Positions 8,483 to 18,415 are shown, counted from the first letter of the stretch. The stretch: DNA of 49,965 bases from JBGTCD01 sp041749015 (GCA_041749015.1 JBGTCD010000020.1:1-49965), one strand, 5' to 3'. A program made the numbers and translations. Notes: generated by a model from the letters alone, not told the origin.

Positions 8483-8921
8483 ACCCCATTGAACTTTCCA
8501 GTTTATAAATTAAGGATTGTGGCACTACGGCCACCTTCCTGGTTTTGTAATCAAGGCATACCATCCCTGTTTTACCACGAGCTACCTCCCGGTCTGATTG
8601 GGATTCTATGGCTTGAAATATCAAATCAAACCCATACTTACTAAAGTCTGCTGCCCCAATATGAATGTCGAGGGCTTCGCCATAAAATGACTCTGATTTA
8701 TAAACTATAGCCACATCGCTTACAATCAGACCAATTTCACCCTCGATACCCAGCTCATTAACATAACCCATACTTCTGAGCATTTGCATTCTTGCTTCAT
8801 GAAAAATACTTAAGATGCTATCATTGCCTACGTGGTTGCCATAGTTAAGATCAGTAATGCGAATGGGTACCCTGGCGGTAAATATGATGGTCTCAGGAAG
8901 CTCAATTTTTATTCTTCCCAT
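8481..8921 (-). CDS. Hotdog-fold acyl-CoA thioesterase
   Basis: A 146-residue protein of the 4-hydroxybenzoyl-CoA thioesterase/YbgC-like group. The N-terminal segment VPIRITDLNYGNHVGNDSILSIFHEARMQML (from residue 18) is the family's catalytic strand-helix, with Asp24 in the place of the usual nucleophilic or base aspartate and NHVGND in the place of GHVNN. It should hydrolyse acyl-CoA thioesters in the cytoplasm; substrate chain length is not predictable. The start is 2 bases after the glycogen synthase stop, so it is the second gene of that operon. Confidence 0.82.
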   Translation of the reverse strand: MGRIKIELPETIIFTARVPIRITDLNYGNHVGNDSILSIFHEARMQMLRSMGYVNELGIEGEIGLIVSDVAIVYKSESFYGEALDIHIGAADFSKYGFDLIFQAIESQSDREVARGKTGMVCLDYKTRKVAVVPQSLIYKLESSMG

Positions 8922-8923
8922 AT

Positions 8924-10744
8924 CTAGATCAGTTTTTTGTATTGCTCCTCATAATGCATAATCAGGTTTTTCCAATCAAAACTATCTGACTTGTTTTCTG
9001 TAAAATTCCGCAAGGCAATCCTTTCCCTCCGGGTGAGTTTAACAAAATTATGAAGTATCCCTGCAAGCTGCCGGCTCGACCATTCATAACTGCGTTTGCC
9101 GCGCTCTACTACAAAGAGTCCATGCTTTTCATGGTCCGGCATATTCTGTAAAATATAGTCCCCAAATCCAGATAGGTCACTGGTGACAGCAGGTACACCG
9201 CGAGCCATGCATTCCAAAGGCGTATAACCCCAGGGCTCATAAAAACTTGGGAAAATCCCCAGGTGGCACCCCCTGACAAATTCATCATATTCAAAAGCAA
9301 ATAAAGGGCTAATAGGGTTAATAAAATCAGGGTGATAAACAATTTTCACCCGATCTTCTTTTCTGTTTTTTAATCCTCTGGACTTTAAAAAGGAAATGAT
9401 TTCATCACTCTTTTCATCGATGAGGTCATGGGTGACTACCCTTGGGAGTCGGTCGGTTTTCCAGGATTGAATCGTACGCCGGTATCGCAATCGCCAATAG
9501 TCATCGACAAACTGGTTGAGTTCAGGAAGCTTATGGTCTTCAAGGATAGTGCTGGCGTAAAACAGCCTCCGGCCTACCTGCTTTTGAATTGCCACACAAT
9601 TTTTTCGGATATCCTCCATCACTGCGCGGTTATGCAGCACTTCGGAATTAACCTGCTTAAAAGGCTGTTTGGTGACAAAGAACATTACAACAGTAATGTC
9701 CGATTTCTCTCGCTTCAGGCGCTCATTGAGCTGGTCAAGGGCATCAAGGGTAAGGTCAAAGCCTTTATTTTTATATTCATACCGGCCGGATGTAAAGCAA
9801 TACAAGGTTTTATCCAAATCAAAAGAATAGGATTGGAAAAAATGGCCCATCACAAACTGGTGAATCTCCTCTTTGAATGTAGCATGGAGGTTCTGAAATT
9901 CATGAAGGGCAGTAAACCGCTCAATATTGAGCCCATTAGGTAAAATACCGTCGGCCTTTCTTTTGAGGAGGTGCTTACACTCACGAGCCGTCACCTCGCT
10001 TACAGTGGTCAGCAGATCACAATCTCTGGCACAGGCATGTTCGATTCTAGATTCTGGCTCAATCCCAAATCTACGGGCTTCATCCTCCCAATTGAAAAAA
10101 GGAAGATGGGCATAAAACTGGGGTGAGTTGATGGCCAGGTGTCGGCCCAAAATAGTGGCATGGGTGGTAAAAATAGTCTTAACCTTAATCTTTTTCTTTT
10201 TGATATCAAGAATCGGTAACCCCGCCATCCATTCATGAAAGTGCCCTATGATGGTGCGTGCCTTGGGCGTAGACTGCCGCAAAGCCTCAAACCATTCCAG
10301 CACTAAAGACCCAAAAACGACTACATTACTGATAAGCTCTTGACTACCAGATGTCCCAATATTATGGGTTTCCCAAAGTTTATACTTGGCCAAATCTACC
10401 CCTGGTTTTTCTATTGACTGTGGATCCAAAAGCACCACCTTGGGTCTGCCTGTGACCAACCAGGTGCCATAAAAAATTTTAATACCCTTCTCCTGGAGTA
10501 ATAATGCCGCCTTGAAATATGGATCATCTCCATCTTTAATTTCCTCCACTTCAGCATAAATATTCTTATCTAAAAGTGGCCCCACCATGCAATACCGATC
10601 CCCCCAATTCTTAATCATTTCGGGGGCTTTGGAACGGATCACCGTGTAAATCCCACCCACCTGATTGGCCACTTCCCATGCCACTTCTACAAGAAGGGAA
10701 TGATCTTTTTGACTCGATTTACTTTTTGATTCAACGGGACTCAT
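8924..10744 (-). CDS. GT3-family glycogen synthase
   Basis: This 606-residue enzyme resembles the GT3 (animal and fungal type) glycogen synthases rather than bacterial GT5 GlgA. The evidence is the N-terminal VAWEVANQVGGIYTVIRSKA (residues about 25-44), GHFHEWMAGLP, TTHATILGRHLA, and the C-terminal sugar-nucleotide site FYEPWGYTPLECMARGVPAVTSDLSGFGDY (starting near residue 505). It should transfer glucose from a nucleotide sugar onto glycogen. It is about 100 residues shorter than the animal enzymes, lacking their regulatory phosphorylation tails. It is divergently transcribed from clpB across a 122-base spacer and is followed immediately by the thioesterase gene. Confidence 0.9.
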   Translation of the reverse strand: MSPVESKSKSSQKDHSLLVEVAWEVANQVGGIYTVIRSKAPEMIKNWGDRYCMVGPLLDKNIYAEVEEIKDGDDPYFKAALLLQEKGIKIFYGTWLVTGRPKVVLLDPQSIEKPGVDLAKYKLWETHNIGTSGSQELISNVVVFGSLVLEWFEALRQSTPKARTIIGHFHEWMAGLPILDIKKKKIKVKTIFTTHATILGRHLAINSPQFYAHLPFFNWEDEARRFGIEPESRIEHACARDCDLLTTVSEVTARECKHLLKRKADGILPNGLNIERFTALHEFQNLHATFKEEIHQFVMGHFFQSYSFDLDKTLYCFTSGRYEYKNKGFDLTLDALDQLNERLKREKSDITVVMFFVTKQPFKQVNSEVLHNRAVMEDIRKNCVAIQKQVGRRLFYASTILEDHKLPELNQFVDDYWRLRYRRTIQSWKTDRLPRVVTHDLIDEKSDEIISFLKSRGLKNRKEDRVKIVYHPDFINPISPLFAFEYDEFVRGCHLGIFPSFYEPWGYTPLECMARGVPAVTSDLSGFGDYILQNMPDHEKHGLFVVERGKRSYEWSSRQLAGILHNFVKLTRRERIALRNFTENKSDSFDWKNLIMHYEEQYKKLI

Positions 10745-10784
10745 GTCAAAATGACTTAATTTTATATTAAAAAATCAATATTAT

Positions 10785-10797
10785 TGCCAAATTGGCA
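10785..10797. promoter_or_regulatory. Perfect palindrome in the glycogen synthase-clpB divergent spacer
   Basis: TGCCAA-A-TTGGCA is a perfect inverted repeat with a single central base, in the shared promoter region of two divergent genes. It could be an operator. It is neither the CIRCE element nor another heat-shock site that I know. Confidence 0.4.
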
Positions 10798-10866
10798 GAT
10801 ATTGGGCACTTTTCATAAATGGAATGTTAATTGTGGATTCCATGCTGAATTATAAGAAAAACTACG

Positions 10867-13479
10867 ATGAATTTTGATAAATATACCATAAAGTCGCAAG
10901 AGGTGCTGCAAAAAGCTACTGAAATTGCTGGGTCTTATCAGCAACAGGCAGTGGAGCCAGGCCATCTGCTCAAGGCCATTATTGAGTCAGGAGATCATGC
11001 CTTGTCCTTCATTTTAAAAAAACTCAATATCCAAAAAGCTGCCTTAGAGCAAAAATTAGAAGATATTTTAAAAGTATATCCCAAAGTAAGCGGGCAGAAA
11101 GTATACCTTTCCAATGATGCTGCCACAGCACTGAGCAGCGCAGAAAGTGCTCTTAAAGACTTTGGTGATGAATATATTGCCGTAGAGCATATCCTTCTCG
11201 GTATTCTGCAAGGTAAGGATCAGGCAGGGAGCCTGCTCCGTGACCTTGGGATGGAGAAGAAAACGCTGATGGCAGCCATCAAGGAGCTACGAGGTGGCAG
11301 CAAAGTCACTGATCCCAATGCAGAGGCCAAATACCGGTCACTGGAGCGGTACTCAAAAAACCTCAACAACCTTGCAAAAGCAGGTAAAATTGACCCGGTT
11401 ATTGGAAGAGATGAAGAAATAAGACGTGTTTTGCAAATCCTTGCCAGGCGCACCAAAAACAACCCGATGCTTATCGGTGAGCCGGGTGTAGGAAAAACAG
11501 CCATCGTAGAAGGAATGGCTCAAAGAATCATTGATGGGGACGTGCCTGAAAACCTTAAATCCAAAACCATCATTGCCCTTGATATGGGATTGCTGGTAGC
11601 CGGAGCTAAATATAAGGGAGAATTTGAAGAGCGGCTTAAGGCTGTGATCAAAGAGGTCACTGATTCGGATGGAGAGATTATCCTCTTCATTGATGAGATT
11701 CATACCCTGATAGGAGCCGGTGGTGGCGAGGGGGCTATGGATGCTGCCAACCTTCTGAAACCCGCTTTGGCAAGAGGAGAACTCCATGCTATCGGGGCCA
11801 CCACTTTGAAAGAGTACCAGAAGTACATCGAGAAGGACAAAGCTCTGGAGCGGAGATTCCAGTCGGTGATAGTGGATGAGCCTGATATTCAAGACTCCAT
11901 TTCAATTTTGAGGGGGATCAAAGATAAATATGAACTGCATCACGGGGTACAGATCAAAGACGACGCGGTGATCGCCGCTGTGGAATTATCAAGCCGGTAC
12001 ATTACTGACCGATTCCTGCCCGATAAGGCTATCGACCTGATGGACGAGGCCGCCTCCAAGCTGAGAATAGAAATGGACTCCCTTCCCGAAGAACTGGATG
12101 AACTACAACGCAGAATCATGCAGCTCGAAATTGAAAGGGAGGCAATCCGCAGGAAAAAAGACAAGGAGAAAGAATCCACCTTATCCAAAGAAATTGCAGA
12201 GCTGTCTGAAAAGCGCAATGAGTTTAAAGCTCAGTGGGAGGAAGAAAAAGGCATCATTCAGGGGATCAGCAAGACCAAGGAGGCTATAGAAAAGCTGCGA
12301 TTGGAAGCCGACCAGGCGGAGCGTTCCGGAGATTATGGCTTGGTCGCCGAAATCCGCTATGGCAAACTGATAGAGGCTGAAAACAAGCTTACTGGCCTTC
12401 AGGAGCAGGTTAAAGAACTTCAAAAAGGGACTTCATTACTCAAAGAAGAGGTGGACCAGGAAGATATTGCCGAGGTGGTGGCCAGATGGACCGGTATACC
12501 GGTATCAAAAATGCTCGAAAGCGATCGCGAAAAACTGCTCAACCTTGAGGCAGAACTTGGAAAGCGCGTAGCCGGGCAGTCCGAAGCCATCGCGGCATTG
12601 TCAGATGCTGTGCGCCGAAGCCGGGCCGGTCTCCAGGACCCCAAACGCCCTATCGGTTCTTTTATATTCCTGGGCACTACGGGTGTTGGTAAGACAGAAT
12701 TATCCAAAGCCCTGGCCGAATACCTGTTTAATGATGAAAATGCCATGGTTCGGATCGATATGTCCGAATACCAGGAACGGCATGCCGTAAGCAGACTCAT
12801 AGGTGCTCCTCCCGGCTATGTGGGTTACGATGAGGGCGGGCAACTAACCGAAGCAGTAAGGCGCAAGCCCTATTCGGTCATCCTTTTGGATGAAATAGAA
12901 AAAGCCCATCCAGATGTATTCAATATTCTGCTTCAAGTGCTTGATGATGGCCGGCTCACCGATAATAAGGGTCGTATGGCCAATTTTAAGAATACCATCA
13001 TCATCATGACCACCAATATTGGTTCGCACCTGATTCAGGAGCGCTTTACTACCCTCACAGAGGCCAATGAACAGGCAGTAATTGATGAAACAAAAGTTGA
13101 AGTTTTTGAATTATTGAGAAAAACGGTTAGGCCGGAATTTCTAAACCGGATCGACGAGATCATTATGTTCAGACCACTTTCAAAAGCCGATATTGGCAAG
13201 ATCGTAGGCATCCAGATCAATGAGGTCAAGCGAAGGCTCACAGAAAACGGGGTTACGATTGATGTTTCGGAGGCTGTCATGAAAAAGCTTGGTGAAATGG
13301 GATTCGACCCGGTATTTGGGGCCCGGCCTTTGAAGCGGGTGATCCAAAGGGAATTGCTCAATCGGCTTTCAAAGGAGATCCTTTCCGGCAATATCCAGCG
13401 GGATGCGATCATTTTTATTGACACCGATGGAGGTGGGGAAATTGAATTCCAGAACGTGGATCCGGTATCTGCCGGCTAA
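10867..13479 (+). CDS. clpB: ATP-dependent disaggregase ClpB (Hsp100)
   Basis: An 870-residue chaperone that pulls proteins out of aggregates together with DnaK. Domains in order: Clp N-domain (residues 1-145, starting MNFDKYTIKSQEVLQKA), first AAA+ ring with Walker A GEPGVGKT (about 205) and Walker B ILFIDEIH, the coiled-coil middle domain typical of ClpB (about 410-530), and second AAA+ ring with Walker A GTTGVGKT (about 603) and Walker B VILLDEIEKAHPD. Length and order are normal for ClpB, and the middle domain separates it from ClpA and ClpC. The C-terminal D2 small domain carries GARPLKRVIQRELLNRLS. It is a single gene. Confidence 0.97.
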   Translation: MNFDKYTIKSQEVLQKATEIAGSYQQQAVEPGHLLKAIIESGDHALSFILKKLNIQKAALEQKLEDILKVYPKVSGQKVYLSNDAATALSSAESALKDFGDEYIAVEHILLGILQGKDQAGSLLRDLGMEKKTLMAAIKELRGGSKVTDPNAEAKYRSLERYSKNLNNLAKAGKIDPVIGRDEEIRRVLQILARRTKNNPMLIGEPGVGKTAIVEGMAQRIIDGDVPENLKSKTIIALDMGLLVAGAKYKGEFEERLKAVIKEVTDSDGEIILFIDEIHTLIGAGGGEGAMDAANLLKPALARGELHAIGATTLKEYQKYIEKDKALERRFQSVIVDEPDIQDSISILRGIKDKYELHHGVQIKDDAVIAAVELSSRYITDRFLPDKAIDLMDEAASKLRIEMDSLPEELDELQRRIMQLEIEREAIRRKKDKEKESTLSKEIAELSEKRNEFKAQWEEEKGIIQGISKTKEAIEKLRLEADQAERSGDYGLVAEIRYGKLIEAENKLTGLQEQVKELQKGTSLLKEEVDQEDIAEVVARWTGIPVSKMLESDREKLLNLEAELGKRVAGQSEAIAALSDAVRRSRAGLQDPKRPIGSFIFLGTTGVGKTELSKALAEYLFNDENAMVRIDMSEYQERHAVSRLIGAPPGYVGYDEGGQLTEAVRRKPYSVILLDEIEKAHPDVFNILLQVLDDGRLTDNKGRMANFKNTIIIMTTNIGSHLIQERFTTLTEANEQAVIDETKVEVFELLRKTVRPEFLNRIDEIIMFRPLSKADIGKIVGIQINEVKRRLTENGVTIDVSEAVMKKLGEMGFDPVFGARPLKRVIQRELLNRLSKEILSGNIQRDAIIFIDTDGGGEIEFQNVDPVSAG

Positions 13480-13684
13480 CAATGAAATGCTATCTATGAT
13501 GAAATGTGTAGGTAAGGTCCGTTTGGCTTCTCCCTTCAAATAAGTTGAACAACCTATTACCCTTATCCGTATTTAGCAGCCTATTCCATTCTTAATTTAA
13601 ATGTTTGAATATTTTTAATAGTACCCTAAAAGTATTTTATTTAGGCATATAGACTAACAAAAATAAATTTAAAAATAACTTAAT

Positions 13685-14098
13685 ATGAAAAGAACAGCAA
13701 CAGCATTATGGAAAGGCAGCGGCAAAGAAGGGAAAGGCCATCTGACTACAGGTAGCACAGTATTAGATAAAACACAATATTCCTTTTCCAGCAGATTTGA
13801 GTCTGGTAAAGGTACCAATCCTGAGGAATTAGTTGCAGCGGCCCACGCTGGGTGCTTTGCCATGAAGCTTAGTTTTGTGATTGGAGAGAGCGGGCATCAG
13901 CCCGAGTCTCTTGAGACCAAATGTGAAATCACTTTTGAAGATGGTAAAATTGTCCACTCTCACCTGATTTTAAAAGCGAAAGTACCCGGGGTATCTGAAA
14001 GTGACTTTGGCAAAATGGTAAAAAATGCAGAAGAAAACTGCCCAATCTCTCAGCTTTACAATACAAAAATTACCTCTGAATTTCAATTAGAAAAATAA
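13685..14098 (+). CDS. OsmC/Ohr-family peroxiredoxin
   Basis: The 137-residue protein has the two redox cysteines of the OsmC family, Cys57 in AAHAGCFAM and Cys119 in ENCPIS, with the N-terminal strand region MKRTATALWKGSGKEGKG typical of OsmC rather than Ohr. It should reduce organic hydroperoxides in the cytoplasm, with lipoyl-type thiols as the likely reductant in this family. It stands alone, with 205 bases upstream (no clear promoter seen) and 83 downstream. Confidence 0.93.
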   Translation: MKRTATALWKGSGKEGKGHLTTGSTVLDKTQYSFSSRFESGKGTNPEELVAAAHAGCFAMKLSFVIGESGHQPESLETKCEITFEDGKIVHSHLILKAKVPGVSESDFGKMVKNAEENCPISQLYNTKITSEFQLEK

Positions 14099-14181
14099 TT
14101 CTAATTCCGTGCTGGTTTTACCAAAGGAAAGGTTGGCTTAGGAAAAAAGTTGTTATAAATTTCCGCCATAATTTAAGTTAA

Positions 14182-16395
14182 GTGGCAGCAAACAATAAAC
14201 CTAATATACCGGTCCAAAAAGCTGAAAACACCTCTGGCCGTAAAGGACTGAGTACTTTTGAAGGGGTATTTACGCCTTCTATTTTGACTATTCTTGGGGT
14301 TATTATGTACCTAAGGTTTGGTTGGGTAGTGGGTAACGTCGGGCTGCTGGGTACCCTCATTATTGTCACCCTTTCTACCCTTATCACATTCCTTACCGCC
14401 TTATCAATATCTTCTATCGCCACGGACCAAAGAGTCAAGACAGGTGGAGCCTACTATATGATCAGTCGCAGCCTCGGCATTGAATCAGGTGGGGCTGTTG
14501 GTATTCCACTTTACCTTGCACAAGCCTTATCGGTAGCATTATATACCATTGGCTTTGCAGAAAGCGTGGTGCAGGTGTTTAGCCACCTTGATGAGACCAT
14601 GGTAGGAATAATTGTTACCCTGTTAATTGGGGTTCTGGCTTTGATTTCAACTAAAATCGCTATCAGATCCCAGTATTTCATCATGGCTGCGATTGGCATA
14701 TCACTGCTTTCCCTGATTTTTGGTAGCCCAATTGAAAATACCCATGTAGAAATGTGGGGTGCTAAACCATCTGAATCCGCCGGGTTCTGGGTAGTATTTG
14801 CAGTATTTTTTCCTGCCGTCACAGGCATCATGGCAGGGGTAAATTTATCCGGAGACCTCGAAAACCCTATTCGATCCATTCCGAGAGGTACACTCGCTGC
14901 GGTAGGCACAGGGTACTTAATTTATATGGTATTGCCCATCATCCTTGCAAGTCGGGCAGATGCCATGACCTTAATTGAAGATCCTCTTATTATGCGAAAG
15001 ATTTCCTTTTGGGGTGATGCCATCCTAATGGGCGTTTGGGGTGCTACCCTTTCCAGCGCCATGGGGAGTGTGCTTGGTGCCCCAAGGGTACTCCAGGCCC
15101 TTGCCCGGGATGGTGTGTTGCCAAAGCCATTTCGTTGGCTGGGAAAAGGATCAGGAGAAGATGATAGTCCGAAGGTGGGTACTGTTGCTACATTGGCTCT
15201 GGCTTTGGTTGCGGTATATTTTGGTAATCTGAATTTGATCGCCCCTATCCTTACCATGTTTTTCCTTACCACCTACGGGGTACTCAATATTGCGGCCGGA
15301 CTGGAAAAATTCCTGGGTAGCCCCTCCTTCCGCCCAACCTTCAAAGTTCATTGGATTTTTTCCCTGGTTGGGGCTGCCGGATGTATTGGTGTGATGTTGC
15401 TGATCAATCCATTGGCTACGGCCATAGCAGCTGGATTTGTGGTACTGATTTTTATGTGGATACGCAACAGAGAGCTGCGCACAGCCTGGGGTGATGTCCG
15501 CCAGGGACTTTGGTTTACCTTGATCTCGGCAGGTTTGGTCCGTCTTAAACCCCAATCTGACCCAAAAAACTGGCGCCCACACCTGCTAGTTTTGTCAGGA
15601 GCGCCAACCAAAAGATGGCCTTTAATAGAACTCTCTCACGCTCTCACAAAAGGAAGTGCCATGATGACGGTCTCCACCATTTTACCCATTGATTCCTACA
15701 CCATGGATCGAAAATATACTATGGAAAAAAACATCCGGGATTTTCTATTAAAGAATGGCATCAACAGCATGGTTAGGGTTTCATCGGCAGCAGACCCATA
15801 TGAAGGGGCAGAAATTTTGGTGGAAACCTACGGTATTGGCCTTTTAGTACCCAACACCATCGTATTGGGGTACTCACAGAAGGAGGGCAAAACTCAGAAA
15901 TATTGTGATATGATCAGACATTTTCATGAGTCAAGCCGTAATGTGCTAATACTAAGGATGGTGGAAAACCAGAATTTTGGCAATTATCAAAACATTGATA
16001 TTTGGTGGGGTGGTCTCAATAAAAATGGTGGTCTGATGATTGTTTTGGCTCATCTGCTCAAGCATAGTGTCTTTTGGAGGGGTGCCAAAATTAACTTAAA
16101 ACTCATCCTTCCTAATGACCAGGCCCTTGAGAGGGTTCGCAATAATTTTAAGTATATTTTGAAAGAACGACGCATTGAAGCCAATATCGAAATTATTTTT
16201 GGAAAAGGGCTCCCATTCTACGAAATCGTGAAAGAAAAGTCGAAAAATGCTGATTTGGTGATGATGGGTATGGCCGAGCCTAACGAAAACTTTTTAAAGT
16301 ATTATCAGGCCCTAATCCAAAAAACCGAAAATCTTCCTCCTACCCTCTTTGTTCTTGCCGCCGAAAAAACCGCCTTTGGGGAAATATTGAGCTGA
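14182..16395 (+). CDS. Cation-chloride cotransporter (SLC12-like) permease
   Basis: A 737-residue membrane protein of the APC fold. The first helix region GVFTPSILTILGVIMYLRFGWVVG (from residue about 30) and the helix 3 region GGAYYMISRSLGIESGGAVGIPLYLAQ are signatures of the Na-K-Cl/K-Cl cotransporter group. About 12 helices are followed by a soluble domain (about 460-737) that contains NIDIWWGGLNKNGGLMIVLAHLL, a recognised feature of the SLC12 cytoplasmic domain. It probably carries chloride together with K+ or Na+; the ions are not predictable. The start is the GTG at 14182, because an in-frame TAA directly precedes it. Confidence 0.87.
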   Translation: MAANNKPNIPVQKAENTSGRKGLSTFEGVFTPSILTILGVIMYLRFGWVVGNVGLLGTLIIVTLSTLITFLTALSISSIATDQRVKTGGAYYMISRSLGIESGGAVGIPLYLAQALSVALYTIGFAESVVQVFSHLDETMVGIIVTLLIGVLALISTKIAIRSQYFIMAAIGISLLSLIFGSPIENTHVEMWGAKPSESAGFWVVFAVFFPAVTGIMAGVNLSGDLENPIRSIPRGTLAAVGTGYLIYMVLPIILASRADAMTLIEDPLIMRKISFWGDAILMGVWGATLSSAMGSVLGAPRVLQALARDGVLPKPFRWLGKGSGEDDSPKVGTVATLALALVAVYFGNLNLIAPILTMFFLTTYGVLNIAAGLEKFLGSPSFRPTFKVHWIFSLVGAAGCIGVMLLINPLATAIAAGFVVLIFMWIRNRELRTAWGDVRQGLWFTLISAGLVRLKPQSDPKNWRPHLLVLSGAPTKRWPLIELSHALTKGSAMMTVSTILPIDSYTMDRKYTMEKNIRDFLLKNGINSMVRVSSAADPYEGAEILVETYGIGLLVPNTIVLGYSQKEGKTQKYCDMIRHFHESSRNVLILRMVENQNFGNYQNIDIWWGGLNKNGGLMIVLAHLLKHSVFWRGAKINLKLILPNDQALERVRNNFKYILKERRIEANIEIIFGKGLPFYEIVKEKSKNADLVMMGMAEPNENFLKYYQALIQKTENLPPTLFVLAAEKTAFGEILS

Positions 16396-16418
16396 TATTT
16401 ACCTAATACATTATTGCA

Positions 16419-17513
16419 TTACTGCACAATAATCTTTCTTATGGTATAGGTCTCAGCACTCTCCAGCATCACATAGTATATCCCTGATGAAATCCCCTCA
16501 AGAGAAACCCGTGATGAATCGTCCAGAACACCCTGGGAAATAACCACCCCATTGGAATTAATTATGGAGTAGGTAAATGTCAGGTCAAGGTTAGTTTTGA
16601 TAAGCATTTCTGTTTTATCCGTATTAGGGAATATTTCTATTATAAGGTCATTATCCGGATTGATGGAGGCTATTACATCCTCGTCCTCCATATAAAGTGC
16701 CAGCCATGCATCACAATCGTTACTCCATATACATGGCACTACTTCAGGGTGGTCCACAAGCGGATTACGGTTTCCTTGATAGGCATAAATTACCTCCTGG
16801 CGATCAAGCTCCTTTTGACTTACGGGATCCATTTCATGCCAGGCCAGGAGCATGTCAAGGGACCAATCCGTAAATACCTGGTCATGAGTACCGTTTAGTT
16901 GAGGACTACCCGGCCAGCCAACAATGACATTCTCATACCGAATCGCCATGTACAGATAAATCCTTGCCAAATCACCCTTATATTCGTCAGTGGGCTCAAA
17001 AACTATTCCTCCGAAACCCTCAAATCTGTTAGTGCCACGTTTACCCCCATTAGAATAGGTATTGGTCTTAGTGCCTGCCAGAACCTCACCATAAGGATGG
17101 TTGCCCCGTGAGCTGTTCACGCTCCTGTCTACCGGAATAATGTGATGTGCATCGGTATTCATAGGGTTCACTTCCCCGCCAAACCATGACCTGGGCATAA
17201 TATGTTCCCTATTATAAAAATTACATTCCCCGGTCCCCGCAGACCCTGAATCCTGATCGTTACCTAATACAAAATCACAAGCTGAATACATGCACCAGAC
17301 CAAGCCATTGGACCTGACATCACTGGTATAAAACAGTTCCCAAAGGTTAACATATGATTTTATGGTATGGATGTCAATTACCTGGTGCAATGAGGTTTTT
17401 AAATCGTATCCGGTTTTCCGGGCTGCTGGTTGGTAGTACCCATCAGGTGGCTGGGATAATGCCCATGAGACCAAAGCAACCTGTAATAATACGGGTAAAA
17501 AATATTTATACAT
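16419..17513 (-). CDS. Secreted endonuclease I with type IX-like sorting tail
   Basis: This 364-residue protein has a signal peptide (residues 1-20), an endonuclease I (EndA/NucM) domain and a C-terminal tail. The catalytic beta-beta-metal region reads NREHIMPRSWFGG (about residue 105), NTDAHHIIPVDRSVNSSRGNHPYG about 18 residues later, with the conserved histidines and asparagines present. The last 75 residues (NDLIIEIFPNTDKTEMLI to TIRKIIVQ) look like a T9SS type A sorting domain, although the usual YPNP box reads FPNT. It is expected to be exported to the surface or medium and to degrade DNA for nutrients or biofilm turnover. It converges on the cotransporter gene. Confidence 0.9.
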   Translation of the reverse strand: MYKYFLPVLLQVALVSWALSQPPDGYYQPAARKTGYDLKTSLHQVIDIHTIKSYVNLWELFYTSDVRSNGLVWCMYSACDFVLGNDQDSGSAGTGECNFYNREHIMPRSWFGGEVNPMNTDAHHIIPVDRSVNSSRGNHPYGEVLAGTKTNTYSNGGKRGTNRFEGFGGIVFEPTDEYKGDLARIYLYMAIRYENVIVGWPGSPQLNGTHDQVFTDWSLDMLLAWHEMDPVSQKELDRQEVIYAYQGNRNPLVDHPEVVPCIWSNDCDAWLALYMEDEDVIASINPDNDLIIEIFPNTDKTEMLIKTNLDLTFTYSIINSNGVVISQGVLDDSSRVSLEGISSGIYYVMLESAETYTIRKIIVQ

Positions 17514-17642
17514 TCATGGCGAAAGTAAAGGAACTAAACGGTACTCCTGCAACCATTGGTATAAAAAAATTATTATGGAATTGATAATTCCAGGAGACGT
17601 TTAAAAAATTAACTCAACGGTTCCTTAACATTCATTGGATAC

Positions 17643-18356
17643 CTACCCTTCACCACAAGGCTTGCCACGCTTAAGCAATCGGGGTAATTGCCGCTGAATG
17701 AAACGATCCATATCAAAGTCTTTTTGAGTAGAAAAAATCACAACTCCAGCTTTAAGACAATCACCTTGCATACTTTCCGGATCATGGGTTACGTATCGAA
17801 CCTTACGGATCAACTGTGGTTGGATTATTGAAAGCAGGTCTTCCTGACTATAGATCGTTTCATTATAAACCAAGATCGGATTCCCATCCCAATCAGTTTC
17901 TTTATCGTTAGCTTTTACCCAATTTTTCAAAAAAATATCAAATGTCACACCCCTATGATCATTATCGGTTAATTTATTAAGGCTAGCGATAAAGGGACTT
18001 TGGTCATAAAGGGTAGTGGGATAGCAAATGCTGGTCATGTCCTTCCAGGCAAAAACGAGGTATTCTTTATTGATTTCAAATGAAACACCACAAGGTCTGG
18101 TGGCCGGGTCAGTACGAAGGGTTATTTCTCTGGTTTCAGCACCCTTCCAGGTATTGGTGACATTGAAGGTAAATGTCATATTTCGAGACGTAGCCTGGAT
18201 CTGATCCCACTTAGTCACCGTGCCCCTGAATATGTGATCTACATCATTGACCACCGATTCAAAGTCCACATCAGGGCATTCACAGTTCTGTGCTGAAATC
18301 TGAGTTGAAAAAACAGAAAGAAGTACCAGCGTTAAAAATGTATAAAGAAATTTCAT
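17643..18356 (-). CDS. Exported protein with NTR/TIMP-like fold
   Basis: A 237-residue protein with a signal peptide (residues 1-22). The mature N-terminus reads NCECPDVDFES, with a Cys-x-Cys start, then VDHIFRGTVTKW, VTNTWKGAETREITLRT and CGVSFEINKEYLVFAW. This arrangement is seen in bacterial netrin/TIMP-like OB-fold domains. Further cysteines at ICYPT and in the C-terminal region may form disulphides. The function in bacteria is unknown; in animals the fold inhibits proteases. The gene lies between two other minus-strand genes for exported proteins but is separated from them by 129 and 59 bases. Confidence 0.6.
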   Translation of the reverse strand: MKFLYTFLTLVLLSVFSTQISAQNCECPDVDFESVVNDVDHIFRGTVTKWDQIQATSRNMTFTFNVTNTWKGAETREITLRTDPATRPCGVSFEINKEYLVFAWKDMTSICYPTTLYDQSPFIASLNKLTDNDHRGVTFDIFLKNWVKANDKETDWDGNPILVYNETIYSQEDLLSIIQPQLIRKVRYVTHDPESMQGDCLKAGVVIFSTQKDFDMDRFIQRQLPRLLKRGKPCGEG

Positions 18357-18415
18357 GGTTATACTAATATATATAACGATTTACCTAATAAGGTAACCCA
18401 TTGATAATAAAAAGT

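Noticed and set aside
10792..10808. Possible sigma-54 promoter (TTGGCA...GGGCA with GG and GC 12 bases apart) before clpB
   Set aside because: The GG/GC spacing fits, but the -12 box lacks TTGC and the sequence overlaps a palindrome that explains TTGGCA. No enhancer-binding regulator is nearby.
16410..16433. ATTATTG...CAATAAT hairpin between the cotransporter and endonuclease genes as a terminator
   Set aside because: The stem has one G-C pair, the loop is long, there is no T run, and it overlaps the coding end of the endonuclease gene.
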